This document shows positions 16,016 to 21,841 of a stretch of 33,088 bases of DNA, piece by piece (position 1 is the stretch's first letter; each line of letters starts with the position of its first letter). The notes beneath the pieces were generated by a model. The model was not told where the DNA came from and did no database searches. It was given only the letters and a program-made list of their open reading frames with translations. The DNA lies in assembly GCA_902477055.1 (NCBI GenBank), contig CABSFY010000012.1:1-33088 (forward strand). Direction: 5' to 3'. The stretch is from an uncultured Eubacteriales bacterium. Its GTDB lineage: Bacteria; Bacillota; Clostridia; Oscillospirales; Oscillospiraceae. Position numbers and translations under genes: made by a program.

Positions 16016-16040
16016 CAAATCCATACACCGGCAGTATAAT
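16012..16040 (+). promoter_or_regulatory. Consensus sigma-A promoter of psuK-psuG
   Basis: TTGACA (16012-16017), 17-base spacer, TATAAT (16035-16040): a perfect match to the vegetative consensus in both hexamers and spacing. The -35 box includes the stop codon of the acetyltransferase gene. Such a strong promoter suggests that control is by repression. Confidence 0.88.
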
Positions 16041-16055
16041 AAGCACATGATTAGA

Positions 16056-16071
16056 AAACAAATTATTGTTT
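16056..16071 (+). promoter_or_regulatory. Candidate operator: 16-bp inverted repeat in the psuK leader
   Basis: AAACAA-ATTA-TTGTTT is a perfect inverted repeat lying about ten bases after the expected transcription start and directly before the AGGTGGTG ribosome binding site. Its position between a consensus promoter and a kinase gene with its own DNA-binding domain suggests a repressor site. The role is inferred. Confidence 0.45.
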
Positions 16072-16084
16072 AGGTGGTGATGGC

Positions 16085-17191
16085 ATGACACAACGGGAAC
16101 GGCAGATCCTGCAATGGATCGAAGCCGACCCTATGATCTCGCAGGAACGCCTCGCCGAGAAGGCTGGAATCACCCGCTCCTCGGTGGCCGTACACATTTC
16201 CAACCTGATGAAAAAGGGCTACATTGCCGGAAAAGGCTATGTTCTCCGCAGCGGCAGCTATGCGGCCGTCGTCGGCGGTGCGAACATGGACATCGGCGGT
16301 ATCGCCGCCGCACCTCTGGTAACGGAGGATTCCAACCCCGGCTCGGTCACGATGAGCCTTGGCGGCGTAGGGCAGAATATTGCTCGAAATCTGAGCTTGC
16401 TGGGCGTTGACATCCGCTTTCTGACTGCCCTTGGCAATGACCTGTACGGCCAACGCATCACGGCGGCCTGCGGTGAGCTGGGCATTGACATTACCCATGC
16501 GCTTCAGGTGCAGGACGGTGCAACGTCAACGTACCTGTTCATCTGCGGGCCGGACGGCGATATGGCGCTGGCACTCAACGATATGGCGATTTGCGACCGC
16601 ATCTCTCCGGCGTATCTGCAAAGCAAGCTCCCCCTGCTGAACAACGCGCAGGTCGTCGTGGTGGACACGAATCTCCCCGCTGAGTCGCTGGAATACCTGT
16701 GCAATCAGTGCACGGCACCGATTTTTGCCGACCCGGTTTCGACGATCAAGGGCGAAAAGCTCCGGCCGCTGCTCGGTAAGCTGCACACGCTCAAGCCCAA
16801 CCGGCTGGAGGCCGAGCTGCTGTCCGGCATTGAGATCAAGGACGAGCAGAGCCTGCGTCAGGCGGCGCAAACGCTGCTTGCCACCGGGCTGCACCGCGTG
16901 TTTATCTCCCTCGGTTCGCACGGCGTGCTGGCGGCAGATCGAAAGCAGACGCTGCTGCTCCCGCCCTCCAAGGCCGTGATGCGCAACGCAACCGGCGCAG
17001 GCGATGCCTATATGGCCGCGCTTACGTGGGCCTATCTCGAAGGAATGGATCTGACGCAAACCGCTGCCTGCGCTGCCTGTGCCGCAGCGATGGCCGTCGA
17101 ATCTAAGCAAACCATCAACCCGCATCTGTCTTCCGATGCCGTCAAGGCGCGGATGGCGGATTACAAATTAAACTTAGTAAAGGAGCTTTGA
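16085..17191 (+). CDS. psuK: Pseudouridine kinase with N-terminal winged helix-turn-helix (PfkB family)
   Basis: PfkB/ribokinase-fold kinase that would phosphorylate pseudouridine to pseudouridine 5'-phosphate, the substrate of PsuG encoded next door. The 368-residue protein has two parts. A winged helix-turn-helix at about 1-55 has the recognition region E-K-A-G-I-T-R-S-S-V-A-V-H-I-S-N-L-M-K-K. A PfkB domain follows at about 60-365 with the N-terminal G-G-A-N-M-D-I-G-G and the C-terminal catalytic loop A-T-G-A-G-D-A-Y. ATG 16085 has an AGGTGGTG site. The psuK-psuG pair, four bases apart, fixes the substrate better than the kinase sequence alone. The fused DNA-binding domain is known from some COG0524 kinases and suggests self-regulation. 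Confidence 0.88.
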   Translation: MTQRERQILQWIEADPMISQERLAEKAGITRSSVAVHISNLMKKGYIAGKGYVLRSGSYAAVVGGANMDIGGIAAAPLVTEDSNPGSVTMSLGGVGQNIARNLSLLGVDIRFLTALGNDLYGQRITAACGELGIDITHALQVQDGATSTYLFICGPDGDMALALNDMAICDRISPAYLQSKLPLLNNAQVVVVDTNLPAESLEYLCNQCTAPIFADPVSTIKGEKLRPLLGKLHTLKPNRLEAELLSGIEIKDEQSLRQAAQTLLATGLHRVFISLGSHGVLAADRKQTLLLPPSKAVMRNATGAGDAYMAALTWAYLEGMDLTQTAACAACAAAMAVESKQTINPHLSSDAVKARMADYKLNLVKEL

Positions 17192-17195
17192 AACC

Positions 17196-18113
17196 ATGCT
17201 GAACAAATATCTGGAAGTCAACCCCGAGGTCGCTGAGGCCCTTGCAGCGGGCAAGCCCGTTGTCGCGCTCGAATCCACTATCATTTCCCACGGTATGCCC
17301 TATCCGCAGAACGTCAATATGGCCCGCGAGGTCGAGCGCATCATCCGCGAAAACGGCGCGGTCCCCGCAACGATCGGCATCATCGGCGGCAAGCTGAAGG
17401 CCGGTCTGACCGCTGAGGAGCTGGAATACTTCGCAAAGAAGGGCCCGGCAATCGCTAAGGCTTCCCGCCGTGATCTGGCTGTGCTTTGCGCACGTGGCGA
17501 GGACGGCGCTACCACCGTCACCACGACCATGATCGTCGCCCATATGGCTGGCATCAAGTTCTTCGCGACCGGCGGTATCGGCGGTGTGCATCGCGGTGCA
17601 GAAACCACGATGGATATTTCCGCTGACCTTGAAGAGCTGGCAATGACCCCCGTGCTGGTCGTCTGCGCCGGTGCAAAGGCCATCCTTGACCTCGGCCTGA
17701 CGCTGGAATACCTGGAAACCCACGGCGTTCCCGTCATCGGCTACGGCACGAAGGAGCTGCCCGCGTTCTACAGCCGCCATTCCGGCTTCTCCGTCGATTA
17801 TGAGATCGACACGCCGGAGGAGGTCGCCGCTGCTTTCAGGACGCAGCAGGAGCTTGGCCTCAAGGGCGGTATGCTCGTCACGAACCCCATCCCCGAAGAG
17901 TACGCGCTGGACGGCGATGCCATCAACGCGGCCATCGACGAGGCGGTCAAGGAAAGCCGCGAGCAGGGCATCCACGGCAAGGACACGACCCCCTTCCTGC
18001 TGGCGAAGGTCAAGGAGCTGACCGGCGGCGAAAGCCTCGACTCCAACATCCAGCTCGCCTACAACAACGCCCGCCTCGCCGCGAAGATCGCGAAGGCCTA
18101 CAGCAAGAACTAA
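17196..18113 (+). CDS. psuG: Pseudouridine-5'-phosphate glycosidase
   Basis: Cleaves the C-C glycosidic bond of pseudouridine 5'-phosphate to uracil and ribose 5-phosphate, using Mn2+ and a Schiff-base lysine. The 305-residue protein is full length and very well conserved. Visible blocks are A-L-E-S-T-I-I-S-H-G-M-P near residue 24 (family catalytic glutamate), G-A-T-T-V-T-T-T, F-A-T-G-G-I-G-G-V-H-R-G-A, V-C-A-G-A-K-A-I-L-D (catalytic lysine) and the C-terminal N-I-Q-L-A-Y-N-N-A-R-L-A. It has a GGAG site before ATG 17196, four bases after psuK, and is followed by a terminator at 18122-18159. Confidence 0.97.
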   Translation: MLNKYLEVNPEVAEALAAGKPVVALESTIISHGMPYPQNVNMAREVERIIRENGAVPATIGIIGGKLKAGLTAEELEYFAKKGPAIAKASRRDLAVLCARGEDGATTVTTTMIVAHMAGIKFFATGGIGGVHRGAETTMDISADLEELAMTPVLVVCAGAKAILDLGLTLEYLETHGVPVIGYGTKELPAFYSRHSGFSVDYEIDTPEEVAAAFRTQQELGLKGGMLVTNPIPEEYALDGDAINAAIDEAVKESREQGIHGKDTTPFLLAKVKELTGGESLDSNIQLAYNNARLAAKIAKAYSKN

Positions 18114-18121
18114 GATATCGC

Positions 18122-18159
18122 ATTCGGGAGCGCTTCGATTGGAAGCGCTCCCGAATTTT
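18122..18159 (+). terminator. Terminator of psuK-psuG
   Basis: Perfect 15-bp stem (arms 18122-18136 and 18142-18156, ATTCGGGAGCGCTTC and complement), loop GATTG, followed by a short T run. The T run is also the left edge of a second inverted repeat (18156-18181). Confidence 0.85.
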
Positions 18160-18181
18160 GCTATGCAAAAGCATAGCAAAA
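18156..18181. repeat. 11-bp inverted repeat
   Basis: TTTTGCTATGC and GCATAGCAAAA (18156-18166, 18171-18181) around an AAAA loop. It abuts the psuG terminator and starts a run of nested palindromes in this 178-base space between convergent genes. Confidence 0.7.
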
Positions 18182-18184
18182 CAA

Positions 18185-18226
18185 GAAATGTGCCATTTCC
18201 TCGCCCCTGCGGGGCAACCGGAAATG
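18185..18226. repeat. Overlapping palindromes between psuG and tcdA
   Basis: Two competing hairpins share sequence: GAAATG-TGC-CATTTC (18185-18199), and CATTTCC...GGAAATG (18194-18200 with 18220-18226) enclosing GCCCC-TGC-GGGGC (18203-18215). No open frame with family features covers the stretch. Confidence 0.6.
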
Positions 18227-18233
18227 ATGCACA

Positions 18234-18293
18234 AAAACTTCATGCACCAACATTTGCGCATTTTCGTGGTGCAGTGCTCATGCATGAAGTTTT
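18234..18293 (-). terminator. Terminator of tcdA, within a nested inverted repeat
   Basis: Outer arms AAAACTTCATGCA (18234-18246) and its complement (18281-18293) are perfect over 13 bp. An inner pair TGCACCA/TGGTGCA (18243-18249, 18267-18273) partly overlaps the left arm and offers an alternative fold. On the minus strand the outer stem ends in GTTTTTG, directly after the tcdA stop, so it can end that transcript. Confidence 0.6.
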
Positions 18294-19002
18294 ATACCTT
18301 AATCAATTCCTGCACCACGTAGCCCGCAAGCATCAGGCCGGCGCAGGAGGGGACCCACGAAACGGAGCCGGGGATGGTGCGGCGGCCCGGAGGCGGCGCT
18401 TCCAGCTCGTCGGGCTTTTGCGGCACCTCCTGACTGTAAAGGACGGTATGATGCTCGATGCCCCGCGCCCGCAGCTCCCGGCGCATGATCCGCGCGAGGT
18501 GGCAGCCGCTGGTCTTGGCGATATCCGTGATGCAAAACTGCGTCGGATCGAGCTTGTTGCCGGTCCCCATCGCGCTGACGATCGGAATGTTTCGTTCAAG
18601 CGCAGTCTGGATGAGGCTGAGCTTGCAGGATACCAGATCGATCGCATCGACGATATAATCATAACGCTGCGAGAAAAAGCGCTCCTTACGCTCGTCGTTA
18701 TAAAGCTCCGGCATTGAGGTCACGCGGCAGTCCGGATTGATATCCAGAATGCGCCGGGCCATCACATCCGATTTGTACTGTCCGATCGTGGAGTGCAGCG
18801 CACAGAGCTGGCGGTTGAGGTTCGTCCGCCCCACCGTATCGTTATCCACCAGCGTCAGCGCGCCGACCCCGGCTCTGGCCAACCCTTCGGCGACGTAGCT
18901 TCCCACGCCGCCGATGCCGAAAACGATCACGTGCGCCTGCGCCAGCCGCTGCATCGCCGCAGCACCCAGCAGCATTTCCTCCCGAAGAAAAGCGTCGCTC
19001 AT
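18292..19002 (-). CDS. tcdA: tRNA threonylcarbamoyladenosine dehydratase (ThiF/E1-like)
   Basis: TcdA (CsdL/YgdL) uses ATP to cyclise N6-threonylcarbamoyladenosine at tRNA position 37 to ct6A. The 236-residue protein has the E1-like Rossmann nucleotide site G-I-G-G-V-G-S-Y near residue 29. It also has V-D-N-D-T-V-G-R-T-N-L-N-R-Q near 52, V-D-A-I-D near 113, and the family C-terminus in which a proline-rich P-G-R-R-T-I-P-G-S-V-S-W-V-P block precedes the last helix. ATG 19002 has an AAGGGAG site that immediately follows the terminator of the upstream foldase gene, so expression would need terminator read-through or a promoter inside the foldase gene. Confidence 0.92.
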   Translation of the reverse strand: MSDAFLREEMLLGAAAMQRLAQAHVIVFGIGGVGSYVAEGLARAGVGALTLVDNDTVGRTNLNRQLCALHSTIGQYKSDVMARRILDINPDCRVTSMPELYNDERKERFFSQRYDYIVDAIDLVSCKLSLIQTALERNIPIVSAMGTGNKLDPTQFCITDIAKTSGCHLARIMRRELRARGIEHHTVLYSQEVPQKPDELEAPPPGRRTIPGSVSWVPSCAGLMLAGYVVQELIKV

Positions 19003-19017
19003 AACTTATCTCCCTTC

Positions 19018-19054
19018 AAAAAAATCAGCCCGCCGTTGCAGCGGGCTGATTTTT
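19018..19054 (-). terminator. Terminator between the foldase gene and tcdA
   Basis: A 14-bp perfect stem (19020-19033 and 19041-19054, AAAAATCAGCCCGC and complement), loop of seven, followed on the minus strand by a seven-T run. The tcdA ribosome binding site begins within a few bases after the T run. Confidence 0.85.
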
Positions 19055-19064
19055 GGATGATTTC

Positions 19065-20645
19065 TTAGTTGCTTCTGCTGGTGTTCAGCACACGATCGAC
19101 GGAGGCGTTCATTGCGGCACTCTCGTCATAATTGCAGACGGCAATGGCGGCGTCGGTCACACCGTCGTACCAGTCGGTCCGAAGCTGGTTGGTGACGTTG
19201 TTGTAGCGGAGCGTATGCTCGTTCAGGCCGACAAAGTAGACAAAGTACGTGCCGGAGCTGCCCTTGAATACGTTCCAGTCGCCTTCCTTGCGGGTCTCAA
19301 AGGCACCCCACGTCAGCGCGTCCTTGGAGAACGCGGAGAACGTATTTCTGCCCATGGCCTCCTGCACGTCGGTGGAGCTGGTGGTGTATTCACTCGTCAG
19401 GGCGACGAAGTTTTCCCGAGAGCCGTCAGCCTCGAGGGAGGACTTGATGGCCGCGACCTTCTCATCGGCGGTCTTGGTTTCCGTGTCGGTATCCGTTTCA
19501 GTATCCGTTTCGGTGTCGCTGGAGGAGGTCGTGTCGTTGGGAACGTACATATACAGCAGGTCGAAGGTCGAATAGTCGTCCTTGTTCACAAGCTGAAGGA
19601 CGTAGTAGGTGTTGCCGTCCTCGCTGGCGAAGAGCTTCGTATCACCGGGCTTCGCGTCGCCGAACATCCAGCTCGCAGCTTCCTCGGTCACGGAGGAGGT
19701 CACACTCTGCTTGGTGTAGTCGGCGATAACGCTGACCTTTTCGTTCTCGACGTCGAACTTGGCCTCCATCGCCTCGGCAGCCTTCTTGGCCTCGGCGCGA
19801 TTTTCGTCTGTCGGCTCGGACGACTCGTCGGATTTCTCGCCGGTTTCCTCATCGGTCGTGCTCTCCATATACTCGGAGGCGCGGACAACGTAGCTGTAGT
19901 AGGTCGCCTTGTCGAAGGTTTCCGGGCTTTCCTCATAGCGGGCGGCGATCTCGTCGTCGGTATAGGTCAGCGTCTGGGGATAGTGGCCGGCAATTTCGGT
20001 GGCCTTGAGGTACTCGCGGTAGCCGCTCTCGCTGCAGCCGGTGCCGAACAGCAGCTCGATGTACTTGCTCAGGCTGTAGCCGGCATTTTTGGCATAGCCG
20101 CTGAGCGTTTCAATGTTGCTGTCGATCTCGGCAAGCGCTTCCTCGTCCAGCTCGAAGCCGTTCTTCTCAGCCTCGGCGCAGACAGCGTAAACGCTGGCGG
20201 CATTTTCCATCGCGGAATGTGCAAGGAACTGTGCCCACGTGATGTTGTAGTACTCGTCGGTGCTTTCCACGGTGTCAAGGTATTCGGTGTTCATGCCGAA
20301 CAGGCCGAGGAAGCTCGCCGCAGAGGTCTTGACCTGCTGGTCGGCAAGGCCTGAGCCGCTCTCGATGCCGAGATAGGAGGCGTAGTTGCCGATATTGCTG
20401 ACGAGGGAATAATAGAAATAGTTGAATTCCTTAACGGAAACATCATGGCCGCCGGCGGTCAGGACCGTCTTGTTGCGCTGGGCGGCGCGGTAGCCAAACA
20501 GACCGCCGAAAACGATCGCTACCACCAGCACGATGCAGATGGTGAAGATCCAGCCCTCGGACAGCTTCTTGGTTTTCTTCTGCTGCGGCGCAACAGGCTC
20601 ATTGACCTGCTCAGCGCGCTTTTTTCTTTCGCGGGAAGCACTCAT
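19065..20645 (-). CDS. Membrane-anchored SurA/PrsA-like foldase (peptidyl-prolyl isomerase-type)
   Basis: Predicted extracytoplasmic chaperone, 526 residues. A basic, Lys/Arg-rich cytoplasmic tail (1-31) precedes one membrane segment (about 32-51). A SurA-N-like helical chaperone region runs to about residue 235 (V-K-E-F-N-Y-F-Y-Y, and D-D-E-I-A-A-R-Y-E-E typical of the SurA/PrsA linker). Two parvulin-like stretches flank a Thr-Asp-Thr-Glu repeat at about 385-402. It has no lipobox cysteine, unlike classical PrsA, so it is held by a membrane helix. The isomerase core motifs are weak, so chaperone activity without catalysis is possible. AAAGGAAA precedes ATG 20645; its own promoter is at 20705-20733 and a terminator follows. 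Confidence 0.75.
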   Translation of the reverse strand: MSASRERKKRAEQVNEPVAPQQKKTKKLSEGWIFTICIVLVVAIVFGGLFGYRAAQRNKTVLTAGGHDVSVKEFNYFYYSLVSNIGNYASYLGIESGSGLADQQVKTSAASFLGLFGMNTEYLDTVESTDEYYNITWAQFLAHSAMENAASVYAVCAEAEKNGFELDEEALAEIDSNIETLSGYAKNAGYSLSKYIELLFGTGCSESGYREYLKATEIAGHYPQTLTYTDDEIAARYEESPETFDKATYYSYVVRASEYMESTTDEETGEKSDESSEPTDENRAEAKKAAEAMEAKFDVENEKVSVIADYTKQSVTSSVTEEAASWMFGDAKPGDTKLFASEDGNTYYVLQLVNKDDYSTFDLLYMYVPNDTTSSSDTETDTETDTDTETKTADEKVAAIKSSLEADGSRENFVALTSEYTTSSTDVQEAMGRNTFSAFSKDALTWGAFETRKEGDWNVFKGSSGTYFVYFVGLNEHTLRYNNVTNQLRTDWYDGVTDAAIAVCNYDESAAMNASVDRVLNTSRSN

Positions 20646-20704
20646 TTTCCTTTTACCTCTTTCGTGCGTAGTTTCGGTGTTATCCGAATGTATAAGCGAA
20701 GGCT

Positions 20705-20733
20705 ATTATACTATCAAATTCTCGGAGTTGCAA
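20705..20733 (-). promoter_or_regulatory. Promoter of the foldase gene
   Basis: Minus strand: TTGCAA (20728-20733), 17-base spacer, TATAAT (20705-20710). It lies downstream of the 6S RNA terminator and 59 bases before the foldase start, leaving an untranslated leader of roughly 50 bases with no clear further structure. Confidence 0.75.
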
Positions 20734-20777
20734 GCGAAAAGTAAGTAAATACAAAAAAAGTTTACAAAAAAACGCAG

Positions 20778-20980
20778 AAAAACCCCGCCGAGGCCGTGTA
20801 GCTCTGTTTATAACCTGCACAAAACGGCAGGTGGGTTGTCTATCCATGACTTATCAGCTTCCAACGTCCATTCACGGTCGAAGCCGGAACGGGAGGCCTG
20901 CACGCCGTCATGAAAGTACTTCGACATCCCGAAGAAATGATGTGGGTTTAAAGAGAGCTATCACGCACCCAGCAGGGAAC
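20778..20980 (-). ncRNA. ssrS: 6S RNA (SsrS)
   Basis: 6S RNA binds the housekeeping RNA polymerase holoenzyme by imitating an open promoter. There is no gene in this 367-base space, but on the minus strand about 200 bases fold as one long rod. The closing stem pairs 20977-20954 with 20783-20805: 14 of 16 outer positions, then a bulged A, then UAGCUCU with AGAGCUA. A large central bubble follows, with UUUAAACCCACAUC on the 5' side and a small ACCUGC/GCAGGU hairpin on the 3' side. Next come a CAUGAC/GUCAUG stem, an imperfect stem, and a terminal hairpin (CCGUUC-CGG / CCG-U-GAAUGG). The GGGG of the closing stem runs into a five-U tract. Size, bubble and position fit 6S; motifs of tmRNA, SRP RNA and RNase P are absent. 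Ends are approximate. Confidence 0.72.
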
Positions 20981-21012
20981 TTTCTTATTCTGTTTTCGTC
21001 AAAGAAGCAAGC

Positions 21013-21303
21013 TCATTCGTCCTCGGCTTCTTCGTCGTCCTCGTACATCTGGTCGAGCAGCAGGTCGTAGACCGCCTCCAGCTCCGCCTCGTCCTCGACG
21101 ACCTCCAGCACCGGCTCACCGTTTTCGTCCTCCGTCGAGCGAAGAATGCTGATCTCCAGCTCCTCGTCGTCCTCGGAAGCATCCGCAGGGGTCAGGGCCA
21201 AGTATTCCGCGCCCTTGTAGGTCACGGAGGAAAGGACCTCCAGCTCATACTCCTCGCCGTTTTCGTCCGTGATCGAAATAATATCCGCGCCGTAGTCCTC
21301 CAT
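21013..21303 (-). CDS. DUF1292 domain-containing protein (YrzB-like)
   Basis: Small, very acidic protein of 96 residues. The N-terminal D-I-I-S-I-T-D-E-N-G-E-E-Y-E-L-E-V-L and the central Y-L-A-L-T-P are typical of DUF1292, a family usually found beside ruvX and alaS in Firmicutes; its function is unknown. The C-terminal third is nearly all Glu/Asp (E-D-D-E-E-A-E-D-E). Start: ATG 21303 is eight bases from GGAGG; a TTG immediately before it is also in frame. It has its own promoter (21338-21366), and the 6S RNA follows 32 bases after its stop codon. Confidence 0.85.
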   Translation of the reverse strand: MEDYGADIISITDENGEEYELEVLSSVTYKGAEYLALTPADASEDDEELEISILRSTEDENGEPVLEVVEDEAELEAVYDLLLDQMYEDDEEAEDE

Positions 21304-21337
21304 CAAGGCGACCTCCTATGCTTTGTTCGGTAGCTCT

Positions 21338-21366
21338 ATTGTAACCCCTCCGGCGCAGAAAATCAA
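21338..21366 (-). promoter_or_regulatory. Promoter of the DUF1292 gene
   Basis: Minus strand: TTGATT (21361-21366), 17-base spacer, TACAAT (21338-21343), 35 bases before the start codon. This promoter could also supply 6S RNA by read-through. Confidence 0.65.
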
Positions 21367-21409
21367 GAGGAAAAGCACGAAAAGAAGCCTGCACTAATTT
21401 TTCGTTTTT

Positions 21410-21673
21410 TTAAGAGCAGAGCTCCTCCAGCCGCGCGGCAAGCTCCGTCCGCGTTTTGCAGACGATGCCCCGCCGCAGCCGTTCGCGATCCGAGCGCGGC
21501 AAAAGGTCCGTGCGGACCGCAGTCCGTTCGCTCGTTTGCTCGTCCGTGTGCTCTATCACAAGGCAGCCGTCCTGCTCACCGATCACGTAAGCCGCAGAGG
21601 CACGGACACTCAGAATTCCAAAAAACAGGAGGCAGATGCAGATCATGCCAAACATCCGATTCATTTTCTTCAC
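21410..21673 (-). CDS. Small secreted or membrane-anchored protein with BofC-like C-terminal region
   Basis: An 87-residue protein. A signal peptide or membrane anchor covers about residues 5-28 (MKKMNRM, hydrophobic core, then A-S-A-A). The remaining ~60 residues read Y-V-I-G-E-Q-D-G-C-L-V-I-E near the start and L-L-P-R-S-D-R-E-R-L-R-R-G-I-V near the end. The pattern of a D-G-x-h-x-V strand pair followed by L-P-x-x-D-R-x-x-L-x-x-G-I and a final helix resembles the C-terminal domain of BofC and many short clostridial proteins of unknown function. Start: GTG 21673 gives a basic MKK n-region; ATG 21664 has the better-spaced GGGGTG site, so the start is uncertain. It is transcribed divergently from the class A PBP gene. 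Confidence 0.65.
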   Translation of the reverse strand: MKKMNRMFGMICICLLFFGILSVRASAAYVIGEQDGCLVIEHTDEQTSERTAVRTDLLPRSDRERLRRGIVCKTRTELAARLEELCS

Positions 21674-21734
21674 CCCGCCGTAGTTTTTCTAAAAATACCT
21701 TGATTTATCCAACAAAAAAAGCGATAATACAGAT

Positions 21735-21760
21735 TTGACAAGCGTGATATAATGATATAG
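21735..21760 (+). promoter_or_regulatory. Promoter region of the class A PBP gene
   Basis: TTGACA at 21735-21740 is followed after 17 bases by TAGATA. Alternatively TGATATAAT (21745-21753) forms an extended -10 element. Either would give a leader of about 80 bases that contains GC-rich short palindromes (GCCGGC; GCGG...CCGC) at about 21780-21805. The choice between the two is not settled. Confidence 0.5.
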
Positions 21761-21841
21761 ATAGGGATAGTGACTTTACCCGCCGGCGGTGTAGTGCCGC
21801 AGGCTTAAGAATAATCATTTCCGGAAAGAGAGGTTTCTCCC

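Noticed and set aside
19053..20354. A 433-codon plus-strand frame opposite the foldase gene
   Set aside because: Valine/glycine-rich shadow of the acidic foldase sequence; no ribosome binding site, and the minus-strand gene has promoter, RBS and terminator.
20831..21070. Short plus-strand frame in the space between the foldase and DUF1292 genes
   Set aside because: It overlaps the 6S RNA and the DUF1292 gene on the opposite strand and shows no protein features.
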